Below, piece after piece: positions 1 to 15,299 of a stretch of 64,000 bases of DNA. The stretch is from Pardosa pseudoannulata. Lineage: Eukaryota > Arthropoda > Arachnida > Araneae > Lycosidae. The notes beneath the pieces were generated by a model. That model did no database searches and was not told the origin of the DNA. It saw only the letters and a list, made by a program, of their open reading frames with translations. The stretch is from NCBI GenBank assembly GCA_032207245.1, contig CM063509.1, forward strand, positions 105,305,521-105,369,520. The letters run 5' to 3'. The position numbers and the translations under genes were made by a program. The number at the start of each line of letters is the position of its first letter. Positions within the stretch are counted from its first letter, which is position 1.

Positions 1-537
1 TTATACGCAAGTAAATTTCGATTTGTTCCCCAGGTGGTGTATGATTTTATGTTTTAAAAAATTCACTGCTTTAATTTTTATAAAAGTATATGAAATAACC
101 GGTTAAAATTTATTTTATAGTAAGCAAAATATTTTATTATGAATTGAAAAATAATTGATATTTTTTGACCCGAAAGGCGTTATATCCATTTAATAGAATA
201 TGAAAATCTAATCAGTTTTACTTTTAACGTCTGAAGAAGACGGTGTATTTCTAATTCCTGAAATTTTAAGCACTGGGTTGAGACTTATATAGAGAAATAT
301 ATTTTCAAAAACCATTTTAAATTGTAGCAAAAGATACGAGAGGATATTTCTTTTTTATTTTTAGAAGTTGTTTCTCTTTTCGGCAATTTTTTTCTGTCGG
401 AATAAATTGGTGTATCCATCATGATGATAAGTTACATTTAAGTTCCTCTCAATCCAGAAATCTAATTGGCAGTAAAGTGCATTCAACAAGTTCTAAAATC
501 CATTCATCACGGTTGCAGGTGTTCCTTTTAATTAATG
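1..537. other. AT-rich stretch, nothing recognised
   Basis: AT-rich sequence with no credible reading frame, tRNA-like fold or tandem repeat, and no obvious copy elsewhere in the window. Confidence 0.6.
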
Positions 538-539
538 CT

Positions 540-740
540 ATCTGAGAGGAACAACCCAAACGATTTCCCACATCACCGCAAATGGAAGAAAAAAAATTGT
601 AGCATCATCAATACACATTGCCGTCAATCTCTCAAGAGCCCAATCGAAGTACGCGTCGTGTGGCCCAATCAGGTAGAGTGACGTGAGCCACGTGATGCTC
701 CCGCGGTTGCCTTGGTAACCATTTGATGGGCACGCGCGCA
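540..740. promoter_or_regulatory. Promoter-like GC patch with X-box, E-box and CCAAT boxes
   Basis: A compact GC-rich, CpG-containing patch in AT-rich surroundings. Seen directly: a perfect RFX X-box half-site pair at 706-719 (GTTGCC, 2-nt spacer, GGTAAC), an E-box CACGTG at 689-694, CCAAT at 640-644 and 665-669, and ACGCGT at 651-656. RFX sites of this form mark promoters of ciliary and other RFX target genes in animals, which is family knowledge. A 67-codon minus-strand frame covers the patch but resembles nothing I know. I read the patch as regulatory DNA or a promoter whose gene lies outside the window; this is inference. Confidence 0.4.
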
Positions 741-960
741 CCTTTTTCTTTAACTGATATTATTTATGCAGCGACACGTTTTTCAAAGGTTATTTTCGGA
801 TGAGCGGTGAATTTGATTTGGGCATTACTTCCCTTTCACTTTTGGCGGGCAGAGTATGTTCTAACGGACCTTGTTATTGCAGAGGGTGGGGTGGGGGGAG
901 ACGGTTAAGTGTATTGTAGTGCTGGTAATTCGTATTCAGGAAGGTGTGATTCCCACGAAA
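741..960. other. Purine-rich unique sequence, nothing recognised
   Basis: Contains short G runs (near 885-900) and no supported feature. Confidence 0.5.
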
Positions 961-1880
961 AAGAGAGATAGATGAAGAGGAGTACTGACTCCAAATGTGG
1001 TTGTGAAGGGTGCTTCACTGAGGATGCTTCACTGACCTAAACCAGGTGATTGGAGGGGGTGACATCTTTTCAGTTCGAAATTTTCCCAAGCTGTAAACTC
1101 ACTGATAACAACGTACCGACAACGCTGTATCTCGCATCAATTCAATTAGGATGGAATATTAAAAATGAAGGGCTCAGAAAAAAACTTCAAAATGGCGAAT
1201 TTTGACCAAAAATATGATTTTTTTTATCCTAAAAAAAATCAAATTAGGTACAAGCTTTATTTAAAAAGATATTTTCGAATAGCATGATTATTTTACAGAC
1301 TGGAAACTTCACTTTTTGTCTTACTCTTATTTTAACCTTATTTTTAAAAAATATTTTCTAGTTTAGTAATTTTTGCCTTGAGTTAGTAATTCTTTATTCC
1401 GATGAAAATACCCAAATTTCTCGTGTGATATCGAAGCAATTTCAACCGATTGAGGTGACATTCACCTGTCACCTTGAAAAAGATAGATAGATGATGAGGA
1501 GTACTGACTCCAAATGTGGTTGTGAAGGGTGCTTCATTGAGGATGCTTCACTGACCTAAACCAGGTACTGGAGGGGGTGACATCTTTTCAGTTCGAAATT
1601 TTCCCAAGCTGTAATCTCACTGATAACAACGTCCCAACATCGCTGTATCTCACATAAATTCAATTGTGATGGAATATTAAAAATGAAGGACACAGAAAAA
1701 CTTCAAAATGGCGAATTTTGACCAAAAATATCATTTTTTTTTAATTCTAAAAAAAATCAAATTAGGTATGAACTTCATTATCAAAACACATTTTCGAATA
1801 GCATGATTATTTTACAGACAGGAAACTTTTTGTCATACTCTTATTTTAAACTTATTTTTAAAAAATATTTTCTAGTTTAA
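961..1880. repeat. Two tandem copies of a ~520-bp precursor repeat
   Basis: The block starting about 962 is repeated from about 1482 with small differences. Both copies carry the same landmarks in order: a GGAGTACTGACTCC inverted repeat, a short GTGCTTCA-type duplication, a CTGATAACAACGT segment and an A/T-rich tail. Copy one ends in a single 80-bp unit (about 1370-1450) followed by a small GGTGAC/GTCACC inverted repeat. Copy two runs straight into the 80-bp array. A third, diverged copy lies at 3150-3415. Confidence 0.85.
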
Positions 1881-3020
1881 TAATTTTTGCCTTGAATTAG
1901 TAATTTCTTATTCTGATGAAAACACACAGACTTCTCGTGTGACAGCGAAGCAATTTCAACCGATTTTTGCATTGAATTAGTAATTCCTTATTCTGATGAA
2001 AATACACAGATTTCTCGTGTGATAGCGAAGCAATTTCAACCGATTTTTGCATTGAATTAGTAATTCCTTATTCTGATGAAAATACACAGATTTCTCGTGT
2101 GATAGCGAAGCAATTTCAACCGATTTTTGCATTGAATTAGTAATTCCTTATTCTGATCAAGTTACACAGATTTCTCGTGTGATAGCGAAGCAATTTCAAC
2201 CGATTTTTGCATTGAATTAGTAATTCCTTATTCTGATGAAAATACACAGATTTCTCGTGTGCTAGCGAAGCAATTTCATCCGATTTTTGCATTGAATTAG
2301 TAATTCCTTATTCTGATCAAATCACACAGATTTCTCGTGTGATAGCGAAGCTATTTCAACCGATTTTTGCATTGAATTAGTAATTTCTTATTCTGATCAA
2401 ATCACACAGATTTCTCGTGTGATAGCGAAGCAATTTCAACCGATTTTTGTATTGAATTAGTAATTCCTTATTCTGATCAAGTTACACAGATTTCTCGTGT
2501 GATAGCGAAGCAATTTCAACCGATTTTTGCATTGAATTAGTAATTCCTTATTCTGATGAAAATACACAGATTTCTCGTGTGATAGCGAAGCAATTTCAAC
2601 CGATTTTTGCATTGAATTAGTAATTCCTTATTCTGATGAAAATACACAGATTTCTCGTGTGATAGCGAAGCAATTTCAACCGATTTTTCCATTGAATTAG
2701 TAATTCCTTATTCTGATGAAAATACACAGATTTCTCGTGTGATAGCGAAGCTATTTCAACCGATTTTTGCATTGAATTTGTAATTCCTTATTCTGATGAA
2801 AATACACAGCTTTCTCGTGTGATAACGAAGCTATTTCAACCGATTTTTTAATTGAATTAGTAATTCCTTATTATGATGAAAATACACAGATTTCTCGTGT
2901 GATAGCGAAGCTATTTCAACCGATTTTTCCATTGAATTTGTAATTCCTTATTCTGATGAAAATACACAGATTTCTCGTGTGAAGCAATTTTAACCGATTT
3001 TTGCATTGAATTAGTAATTT
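1881..3020. repeat. 80-bp minisatellite array, about 14 units
   Basis: The unit begins CGATTTTTGCATTGAATTAG and recurs at 1961, 2041, 2121 and every 80 bases to 2921, so the period is exactly 80 bp with almost no indels. The first unit (1881-1960) is the tail of the upstream precursor repeat. The last unit has lost about six bases near 2982 and stops at about 3019. Variants such as GATCAA for GATGAA, or CTATTTC for CAATTTC, are shared between neighbouring units, as expected for unequal exchange. No unit has coding potential. Confidence 0.95.
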
Positions 3021-3415
3021 CGGAATGTTCCAGGTGCATTACTTTTATATATTTCTAATTCAAAATTTTGAAGATTTTCCATTAATGTGTTTGTTATTAA
3101 ACTGGGTAAATAAACTGGTGCTGAATTATTTAATACTACGATTTTAATAAAAGTATTAATGGACAAGAAACCTTCAAAATGACAGATTTGGACCAGAAAA
3201 TAAAAAATAGATTATTGTTTTGAAAATATTAGTAAGGTATACGCTTCATCATGGAAATATATTTTTTGAATAACAAGATTTTGTTTATTGCAGTGGGACC
3301 TGTTTTTTGACAAGCATCTTTATTTTAAACTTTAAAAATTATATTTTCTTGTGCGGCGATTTTCGTATAGGATTAGAAATTTTGAATTGTTCCAGATGCA
3401 TTACTGATCACAGGA
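3021..3415. repeat. Diverged third copy of the array's precursor repeat
   Basis: After the array, the segment from about 3155 matches the precursor with many changes (ACTTCAAAATG-type start, TTATTTTAAAC, then the TTTTGCC-type start of a single 80-bp-like unit). A GTTCCAGRTGCATTACT segment occurs at both 3028 and 3396, so the array sits between two old copies of the same family. Confidence 0.65.
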
Positions 3416-3840
3416 TGTGGGTAACACAGAACTCCCTGGGCCAAGTCCTCTAGTTTTGCAATACATGGAATTTTGTCAAACAAAACTAATGAATAGATTT
3501 GGCTCTGACATGGTAAATGAGAGTAAAAAATGGGGAGGAATACTTGAGTTTGGGCTAGTTACAAATAATAAAACATGATGATTATTGTATTGACTTACAA
3601 CACTAACACCAGTGTTCGTTTACAGAGAGGAATTACAGTAAAAATATAATACTTTATATTTGGACTAAAACATGTATTCTGTACACTGTCTACAAATTGT
3701 TACACTACTTAATTTCCATATAACATAACCAGCAATTATTTGGATTTTATATTCATCAATACACAATAATTATTACAATTCTCTTTTGTTATACGTTATT
3801 CCTTAATCCAAAATATTGAATTACTGAGGCCTAAATAACC
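3416..3840. other. AT-rich unique sequence, nothing recognised
   Basis: No repeat copy, no supported frame and no structural signal. Confidence 0.5.
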
Positions 3841-4500
3841 GTCATGAATATGTTAAATCTGTTTACCTCCAGACATTACAAAGGAGCAGGCTGGGGCTTT
3901 CATAAGACTGTACGACGTTGCTGGAATGGGCGTCGGTACTGGCGTAGAGTCCGTTATTTTGCTGTACGTCTATGCTGGCATGCGGGTCCGGGCTCTCTGG
4001 ATGTCCAGCAACTCTTCAATCCCGACCTAGACTCCTCTTCCTTTACTCTCTTTCCCAACTCATCACCTCGGTTTTAACCCCCCCTTTTTTTTGCCAATCG
4101 CTTGTTGGTGAAATTTTTCTATATATGACCCCCTTCGCCCTTGCAGGTGGACTCATTAAAATAACCACTTTTGTGAAAGCTGACATTATTTTTTAGCTCC
4201 TACCCCCATAACTCACGGTTATATCTCTGTGAGAGCTTGACCGTGACGCTTGTGCCATTCCGTGATCTATAACTCCTCCGCAGGGGTCCCTAAAACTCGA
4301 AGTCAACAGCTGCACTTAAATTCTTCTTGGAAATGCATTCCACAGCTGTGCATGCACGTGCTGACCGTCGTGGGAAAGTACGTCGGTACAATGATAAAAA
4401 GAGAAGGAGAAAAATTCACGAAGGAATGTAAGTTGAGAAAATAGTTTAAGTTCTAGTTCTCGAGAAGAGAGTACAGCACAATTAAAATGGAAATTACAAT
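3841..4500. other. GC-elevated patch with unsupported short frames
   Basis: Base composition is clearly richer in GC than its surroundings at 3880-4060 and 4225-4440. Short frames occur in all plus-strand phases (77, 74 and 64 codons); none has a motif I recognise. A polypyrimidine-AG at about 3871 could be an acceptor and AATAAA lies at 4499-4504, but no matching donor or continuing exon is visible. It may be an exon remnant, an unidentified repeat or regulatory DNA. Confidence 0.3.
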
Positions 4501-4505
4501 AAAGT

Positions 4506-4934
<429 letters not shown>

Positions 4935-5070
4935 AGGATTCAGAAGAGAAAATTGCAGCGAATCAGAAGTGAGAATGTTCTATATTTCCAATTCAAAATT
5001 TTGGAGATTCTTTGGATTGTCTGGTGGACAACACCACGCTTGTTTCAGGTTGTGTGTGATAGGCTTTTAA

Positions 5071-5577
5071 CCCCTTGCCTGTGAAATATATTTAAGAAAA
5101 ACACGTCAAAAGTGGAACTTTTTTCTCTTTAATTTTGTTTGTTAATATCAAAATATTAGAAATATATTAACTTTGAAAAAAAAAAAAGTTTTGAACGAAA
5201 TAACTATTTATTTTCAGTGTTTTTGCATGTATGGGAAATATTAAAATAAATCAAATGACATAATTTTCTCGATAAATATGATAAACTAATATACAACAAT
5301 ATTATTATCTACATGAATTGTCCTGAATACTATGTCCCTGAGATTCTTTTAAATTTCACACATTTTTTACAGTATCCGAGAAATAGCGACAAATGGCGAG
5401 AAAATGCCGAACTTTTCGCTTGGAAAGTATCTGTCTATTGGGAAAGTAGCAAATTAAATATTATTCATTGGGCGAACCGATTTCAGACTTCACGAAATTG
5501 AAATGCCATTTTTCGATTGCCCGATTTCAGGTCGGCCATTCCAAAATTGGTGCATGTTCGGGCGTCACAGGCAAGGG
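5071..5577. mobile_element. TTAA-flanked piggyBac-like non-autonomous element (family A)
   Basis: The element is bounded by TTAA on both sides (5067-5070 and 5578-5581). Its termini are inverted: CCCCTTGCCTGTGA at the left, and the complement of CCCTTGCCTGTGA at the right. TTAA target choice with CCY-type ends is the hallmark of piggyBac transposons. At 507 bp it has no transposase. A 5' fragment of the same family lies at 22434-22506. Its 62- and 85-codon frames have no recognisable motif. Confidence 0.8.
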
Positions 5578-5581
5578 TTAA

Positions 5582-6383
5582 TCGGTTGAAAGATTTTCCC
5601 TATCACACGAGAAATCCACGTACCTCCCGCTTTTCCAAAGCTTACATGTTCACGTGGGATAAATTCTTAAGTGACCACGACACCACTGAACTTATTGGAT
5701 GTTTATTCTATTTATCTTACTGTAACTATTCTTTTTTTTTTCTTTCTTTTTTTAATGGGTCTCAGGGTTGTTAAATATAAGGATCCCATCGTTTTATTAC
5801 AACTTTTCGCCTTTCCGTAACTTGCATTTATTTCACATTAATGTCCGAATTTTTTTCTTTTTTTTTTGTAGAAATTTGTTATATATGTAAGGAAAAGTAA
5901 ACTAGATAGGGAAATTAATGTAGGCATTATGTATAAAACCCCTAAGACGCCCCAAGAAAATTCTCAGGGGTTTACAAATCTTAAGTCAAAGGCAAAAAAT
6001 TTCCGCTTCCTTTTGCTTTGCTCGTTTCAACCCCTAACCTAAATTTACCACTGTGGCAACAGTTGACCACTGGCCCTCAGAAAAGGAGTCTAACCAATTA
6101 TATTTCTACATTGGCCTAGAGGACAATTTAGGAACTTTCCAAACAAAAAGGAGATGCCTGCTATCGGAGGCAGATTTTCTTAGAGATTTTCCCACAGATT
6201 TTAACTGATATGTTGGCCTGTTACTTATAACTTCATATTAGTTGACCCCCTCAGTTTGTCCTATTCCTATAATGAAGTGGGAACCCGACCTCCAACGTTC
6301 TGTTAATAAACGTTTTTAACTAAAACGGTGTCATTTTTATGGGCCATGACTGCAACCACCCATCGTGAAGTCCGTCTTATTAC
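5582..6383. other. Unique sequence between repeats
   Basis: Contains T-rich runs near 5730-5760 and 5850 and a GC-richer part near 6040-6300. I see no supported gene or repeat. Confidence 0.4.
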
Positions 6384-10060
<3,677 letters not shown>

Positions 10061-11204
10061 ATATAATTTCAAATGTGTCCAGCGGTTGTATAATTTTTGG
10101 ATCATATATACGTATCTCGTTAATAAACTAACCTTAAATACTTACAAAAATAATAAAAAATATGTATTTATAACTTGATTTTTTTGTCCTTTAAAACTAT
10201 TCTCATTTGCCAGCATGTTTATAAGAGATATTTTGCTCACAGATGATAAATTTTAAGTTTTTGATACTTCTAAGATACTTATAAAATTGAATCTAATTAA
10301 AAAATCCATAAGATTACGCATGTTTTATATTTTTTAAACATGTAAAATTGTATGCCTTTTCTTGAGGTAATTTTGACATGTGCTTACCTCTTTGTAAAAC
10401 AAAAAATATAACTCCCTGAGCAATAATTTTAGTTCAATTACAAGAAAACAGAATTATATTGAAATGAAAGCTGAGGTAGGTCAAGCTGAATTTTAATAAA
10501 TATGACAATTTTTTTGCTATTATACGAAAAATACGCGCAATCTTCACCTGGGAAAAGAATCTCCAACTGAATCCGTTTGTTTTTCAACACATACAGGTTA
10601 TCGTGTGATAAGGCCTTGAAATAAAGCCTGCAGGCATCAGTTCCCCTTGGCGAATAAAATTTTCTTAACATTATCTGACTAAATAATGGCTTTTTCCCCC
10701 CAGGAAGGGCCGTACTACAAATGACCCATTTTTCACACGCTCTTGTAGTATCTTCGAGAGAGATACTTCAGCACATGCCCCTACGGGCCCCTAATAGACA
10801 AAACTTTCGAGTGGCCAGGGATACAAGTAGGCGCCGCGGGCTAAAGATCACAACTGCGGGAGGGCAATATTGGTCGGGGTTGACAAACTTTTATTTAGAA
10901 TTACGGGATAGTTTAGAGATTAGATAAACGGGATTTTTCTTGGTTAGTTTGCTGCTTTTGTTTGAAAGCTTCAAGTAAGTAATAAATGGCCCTGAAATCC
11001 ACTGAAAGGATTGGAAGATAAAATTCTATTGATGAAAGAGCTGTACATTAAAGAATAACACGTTTAGAATCTCGGAAGGGGATTTTTAATTTACGTATCA
11101 CTGACCAAAAGTTTTATGTAGGTTGAAATAAATGATGCTATAATATTAATAATAAAACATTATGTAAGTAATCTTTTACAAAATTTTGATTAAAAAATCA
11201 ATTG
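10061..11204. other. AT-rich stretch with a GC patch at 10690-10900
   Basis: Mostly AT-rich. A 77-codon minus frame at 10438-10671 is not recognised. The patch at 10690-10900 is GC-richer (CGCCGCGGGC near 10832). A CGTGTGATAAGGCCTT-like word at 10602 resembles one at 16636, which could be a shared element end. Confidence 0.35.
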
Positions 11205-11208
11205 TTAA

Positions 11209-11836
11209 CCCCTTTTAGGTTCATTTTATTTTGGGATTATGGGTTAAAAAATGCCAAATATTTTATACTTATTTTCATACATACATAGCTTTTAAAACAT
11301 AATAGCATCATTCACATACAAAATTTCCTAAAAATTAATGTAAAAAAATCAATTTAAATAAATGAGTAATTTACACGTATAGTTAGCTTTCTGTACAGCA
11401 GAAATCATTAGACTTTGGAGTCAATTCACGCTAACTATAAATATAAAGTTTAGAATACCTAGCTTTTATCTTAAATTTAATTTTATTTATATCCTTTGCA
11501 TTTACATAAATTATTATGAAATTATTAATCAAAATGTGATCGTGTATGATACAATCTGAAACACGGTAGTGCACAGAGTCCAACATCGCAATCTGGACAG
11601 TAGAACATTGTTTCTCTCCTTACCTTCTTCCCTCTGCTGTCTCTTTGAGCAGCAAATAATCTAGTCACCAGAAAAGTAAAGAAAAGCAATCGAAACCATA
11701 AAAAGCACATGTGACATAATTCGAGAAAGACTGATTGCACAATGTAAAATTTCACAGGGCCCAAGCTACACTACGGATGAGCCAAAATGGTACAATTCGC
11801 CTGCCCGAGTTCAGCTCGGGAAAAACCGGGAAGGGG
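11209..11836 (-). mobile_element. piggyBac deletion derivative (628 bp) with TTAA duplications
   Basis: TTAA flanks both ends (11205-11208; 11837-11840). Termini are inverted: CCCCTTTTAGG left, and the complement of CCCCTTCCCGG right. A hairpin, CCCGAG/CTCGGG with a 5-nt loop, lies beside the right end (11807-11823). The minus strand still encodes the C-terminal finger of a piggyBac transposase, which confirms the family. Confidence 0.88.
11525..11650 (-). pseudogene. C-terminal cysteine-rich domain of a piggyBac transposase (remnant)
   Basis: The minus frame ends with RRETMFYCPDCDVGLC followed by ALPCFRLYHTR. This is the Cys/His zinc-binding tail of piggyBac-type transposases (CxxC, then CxxxC and a following His), present in PGBD-type proteins. 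The upstream part of the 79-codon frame is hydrophobic and not transposase-like, so the DDD catalytic core has been deleted and only the tail remains. The stop after SHFD fits the natural end of such a protein. Not functional alone. Confidence 0.85.
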
Positions 11837-12325
11837 TTAATGAATATATATGCGTATAATTTAGAAATATTTCAACTTAGATTTCAATTTAGAAAGAAAT
11901 GTTATTAAAGTGGAAATCATGTTAGACAGAGAAAACAATGTATATAAAATTCTCTTCTCGTTTAAATGTATACTTTGGTAACATGTAAATATATCAGGCG
12001 TTTTAACTTCATTTTATAATTTTTATATAAAAAACTTTAAAGAAGTCATATTAGGCAGATAAAATAACGAATGTGAAATCCTCTTCTCTTTTAAATGTAC
12101 AATTTGGAAATATTTAAAGATATCAAGCGATTTTTACATAACAAAATGCAATTAATGTTATTAAATTAAAAATTATATTAGGCAGATGAAACAACATATA
12201 TAAAATCCTTATCTCGTTTAAATGTATAGTTTAGAAGTTTTTAAATGTATCCGTCAATTTTTATATAAAAATAACAAAATTAAATTAACATTATCAATGC
12301 GGAAATCGTAATAGACAGGTAAAAA

Positions 12326-12328
<3 letters not shown>

Positions 12329-12395
<67 letters not shown>

Positions 12396-12452
12396 ATTTA
12401 TATACTATATATATATATCATATATATATTATATATATACATATATATACAT

Positions 12453-12499
<47 letters not shown>

Positions 12500-12544
12500 C
12501 ATATATATTTAAATATATATATATGTATAATATATATATATATA

Positions 12545-12584
<40 letters not shown>

Positions 12585-12610
12585 TTATATATATATACAT
12601 ATATATAATA
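12329..12610. repeat. (TA)n microsatellite
   Basis: TA-dominated tract inside the degenerate 127-bp array. Confidence 0.95.
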
Positions 12611-12940
12611 TGGGCGGGACTCATTCAAAATCACAACATAGTTTATTTCTGGTAGATACAGGAAATCCATACAACAGGCAAACACTTTTACAACCTCGTG
12701 CACATCGACAATGTGATCCCGCACATACGATTTTCAAGTAGGGATTCCTCAGGTAAAAAGACTACGAATAATCTCTAAGCACAATTGATCACGTGATAAA
12801 AAATACCTATGTTTAAAGAGAACGTGCTAACTATTGGCTAACGTAGTACAGACAGAGGCTGAATTAAGTCTATAGCGGGTCTGGAGGGAAAAATCAGAAT
12901 TACCGCGCAAACCCCGAATTTACTTTATGAACAAAAGTTA
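12611..12940. other. Unidentified insert in the 127-bp array
   Basis: GC-richer than its flanks. A minus frame from 12724 reads MRDHIVDVHEVVKVFACC and then FLYLPEINYVVILNESRP before running into the TA tract. It looks protein-like but I do not recognise it. A palindromic ATCACGTGAT lies near 12788. Confidence 0.3.
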
Positions 12941-13280
12941 AATTAATATCAAATTTATATTAAAAGACGTAAATGAGGTATTTTAATATTATATATTCCT
13001 CTTCTCCTTGTTTTAATGTATAATTTAATTTGGAAATATTTAAACATTTAAAGTTTTCTGCGTAAGAATAACCAAGTGAAATAAAAATTATTAAAGTGGA
13101 AATCATATTAGACAGGGAAAACTACGCTTATGAAATTTCCTTCTCCTTTTCTGCGTTTTATACACAATGTTAAAAAAATTTGATAAATCGCAGAAAAAGA
13201 TATTTTCAAGATTTACTTCCTGGCATTTTTAAAAAATTGTTATAATTTTTACGTTTATAGTGTTGCTGTTGTTAGTCTTT

Positions 13281-13294
13281 CAAAAAAAAAAAAA

Positions 13295-13337
<43 letters not shown>
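13281..13337. repeat. Poly(A) tract
   Basis: Over 50 A with one C interruption. It may be the tail of an old retroposed copy, but no parent sequence is identifiable upstream. Confidence 0.9.
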
Positions 13338-13339
<2 letters not shown>

Positions 13340-13794
13340 TCCCTTTGGAAATATTAAGTTTATAGTTTTATTCATTAGAGCTTTATAATAACTAATATTA
13401 TAATTAATATTATAACTAATAGTTTAACTAATATTTTAGGCTTTTTAGAGAATCAATCGACTTATTTAGTTTTTTTTGGATTTAGTTTTTTCCCCCATGC
13501 AGAAGTTAGACAATTATTCTAACGTCATACGGAAATCAACCGATCTTGGATGTTAAGCTGTTATTCATTTCACCTTCCCCACAAAGTACGCGTAGCTTGA
13601 GGAATTCTACTTACGAGAGTAAAACTGACAGTACCCGCGAAGTAGATCCTCACAATTTAGAAACAGGGTTCAAGCAGGAGAAACCCCAGAACCCCTACCA
13701 CCTCCAGAGGTATCGTTTAAACTTGGAGGTTATTGCGACCGCGAACTTATTTTAAGTGCCCCAGTCGTCTTTAATGAATGTGGCGAAAATTGAA
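13338..13794. other. Unique sequence, GC-elevated at 13500-13760
   Basis: A 69-codon plus frame (13546-13755) covers the GC-elevated part and has no recognised motif. No repeat copy seen. Confidence 0.35.
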
Positions 13795-14940
13795 AATGAG
13801 CCTCGAACTAGCCGCTGATCCTTGCTAAGACTTTTATACCCACTTTGCTACTGTACGGTATGGTAAGGCATTATTCCCAAGGACTTCTACTAATTCACTG
13901 TGGCATTTCATCACATTTCTCCCTCTGAAAACGGTGTAACGACGTGATTTCGCGGTGTATCGTCATCAAAGAACTTTGCTTTGAAAGGTGGACTTGTGTG
14001 GATACAAAAGGATTGTTTTCTAAGGCACCATGAAGTCTACACGGCCGTGCACTATAGTAAAGGAACAATATGCCAGACGACACGGCACCGTCACTGACAG
14101 CTGAAAAAAATGATCGCGGGAACGACAAAGGATTTGCCGCTTCTCAGATGTAGCCGCTAAGAATTCCTGGGACCCCTGGCTTTGCGGCCGATGATTGCTT
14201 AACCCGGACCAATCCAGTTGGTCGAAGGTGAGGTCATCGCTAGGTGACCCAATAATAAAATTGTGGGTGAGGCCCCTCTCTTAGAGGCCCCTCCCCTAGA
14301 AAGAGACGAAGAAGATTTTTTTTTTTTTAGAGAAGTTAGTTAGCTAGCAACCAGCTAATTCAGAGGTCGCCTTGACCAGTCTCTCTACCGGAGAGTTTTT
14401 TTGCTATAATCCCACCTTGGGATCTTTTCTTTAAGGAGTAGCCCGCATCGGCTAACTCGGAGGTCGCCTCGACCAGTCTCTCCATCGGAGAGTTTCATTT
14501 AGCGAAATCCCGTCTTGGGATAAATCTCTTGCTGAGATTGAAGCGATACCCTGTGCTTTGGGTTTCCGTATTCTAATATAATCCTCTTCAGGATTGTTGC
14601 TGTTTCTTCAGAACTAACTGTGCTAGATCTTCTACCTGTACTTCAGCGAACTATCGAGGGAGCTACGAATTGTTTCTTCCGTCTAATCACCCATATTTCG
14701 GCAGAGACTGAATTTAGTTTAGGTACCCGTCTCTACTCAGGCCTACGTGTACTAATCACTTACCTGTGATCAGATTGTTTTTTTATAGTTGTGAAATGAT
14801 GTATATAGCAGAAGTGTAAATAAACCCATTAATCAAGATACATCTGATTCTTCTTTGTGTTTCCTGAAACAGGGACCGTATACGTTACAACGGCTATTTT
14901 GATGTAAGTGCACTGCTCACTACGGGTTACTTGGTTTGGT
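13795..14940. mobile_element. Truncated fold-back element copy, split by a solo LTR
   Basis: 13810-13934 plus 14890-14935 match 17295-17455 of the intact fold-back element: centre and start of the right arm (TATTTTGATGTAAG.GC.CTGCTC). The left arm is missing. The 955-bp LTR lies exactly between the two matching parts, so 17400-17420 is a paralogous empty site. Confidence 0.8.
13935..14889 (+). mobile_element. Solo LTR, family L1 (955 bp), 4-bp target duplication ACGG
   Basis: Starts TGTAACGACG and ends TATACGTTACA, flanked by ACGG at 13931-13934 and 14890-14893. A ~900-bp homologue is at 18112-19029. A TAAATAAACC polyadenylation-like signal is near the end (14817). Relative to the other copy it has an internal ~95-bp duplication carrying two extra hairpins. 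Consecutive small hairpins lie at 14381, 14409, 14478, 14507, 14524, 14580 and 14755. A 4-bp duplication and TG...CA ends fit Gypsy-type elements; no internal retrotransposon region remains. Confidence 0.92.
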
Positions 14941-15003
14941 ACCCCCTCTGGTTTTGGACTCGACGCCTTTGACGACTAAAGGCCAGTATAGAGAATGTGC
15001 ACA

Positions 15004-15011
15004 TGACGTCA
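15004..15011. promoter_or_regulatory. CRE-type site TGACGTCA upstream of the THAP remnant
   Basis: A perfect 8-bp palindromic CRE about 105 bp upstream of the remnant's ATG, in a GC-richer segment (14930-15060). It may be part of the remnant's former promoter; inference. Confidence 0.35.
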
Positions 15012-15114
15012 GATGCATCAAACATTGCAGCTCAACTTCCTCGTTGTCAAAACATTTGAATTTCCTACGGATTGTGCTTGTTATTGGGGTTTTAATTTTG
15101 TCAGTTATCTGAAA

Positions 15115-15294
15115 ATGGTAACAAGCTGTTGTACGTATGGCTGCACTAAGCGTTTAAAAAAAAGGTGAAAATATTGGATTTTATTGCTTTCCTAAAGATT
15201 CTTCATTGCGAATGCTTTGGATAAAAGCTTTGAAATGACAAGACTGGACTCCCAAGTTCTTTTTTGAGAATTTGCGGCAAACATTTTCCGAATG
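15115..15294 (+). pseudogene. THAP-domain first exon remnant
   Basis: Read across two frameshifts, this is a C2CH zinc finger of the THAP type. MVTSCCTYGCTKRLKKK (Cys pair) starts at 15115. After a shift in the A-run at 15154-15163 comes GFYCFPKDSSLRMLWIKALK, the family's FP-containing core with W. TGA follows at 15236-15238, then QDWTPK. A second shift precedes ICGKHF, the final Cys-x2-His. GGTAATA after 15294 could be an old splice donor. THAP domains occur in P-element transposases and host factors; a P-like transposon origin is likely but not shown. Confidence 0.75.
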
Positions 15295-15299
15295 GTAAT

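Larger units (their letters stand above)
11845..13160. repeat. Degenerate ~127-bp tandem array, about 5-6 units
   Basis: The block with GTGGAAATCAT, TTAGACAG.GAAAAC, AAAATYCTCTTCTC and TTTAAATGTATA recurs with starts near 11905, 12035, 12160 and 12295, and again near 12955 and 13090. Units are 70-80% alike by eye. The array is interrupted by a TA tract (12329-12610) and a unique-looking insert (12611-12940). Confidence 0.75.

Noticed and set aside
538..741. 67-codon minus frame as a gene
   Set aside because: No recognised motif, and it overlaps clustered promoter-type sites.
1881..3020. Possible CRISPR-like array
   Set aside because: The 80-bp units are head-to-tail with no unique spacers, and the host is a eukaryote; it is a minisatellite.
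10438..10671. 77-codon minus frame as a host exon
   Set aside because: No splice sites of quality, no recognised motif and low-complexity ends.
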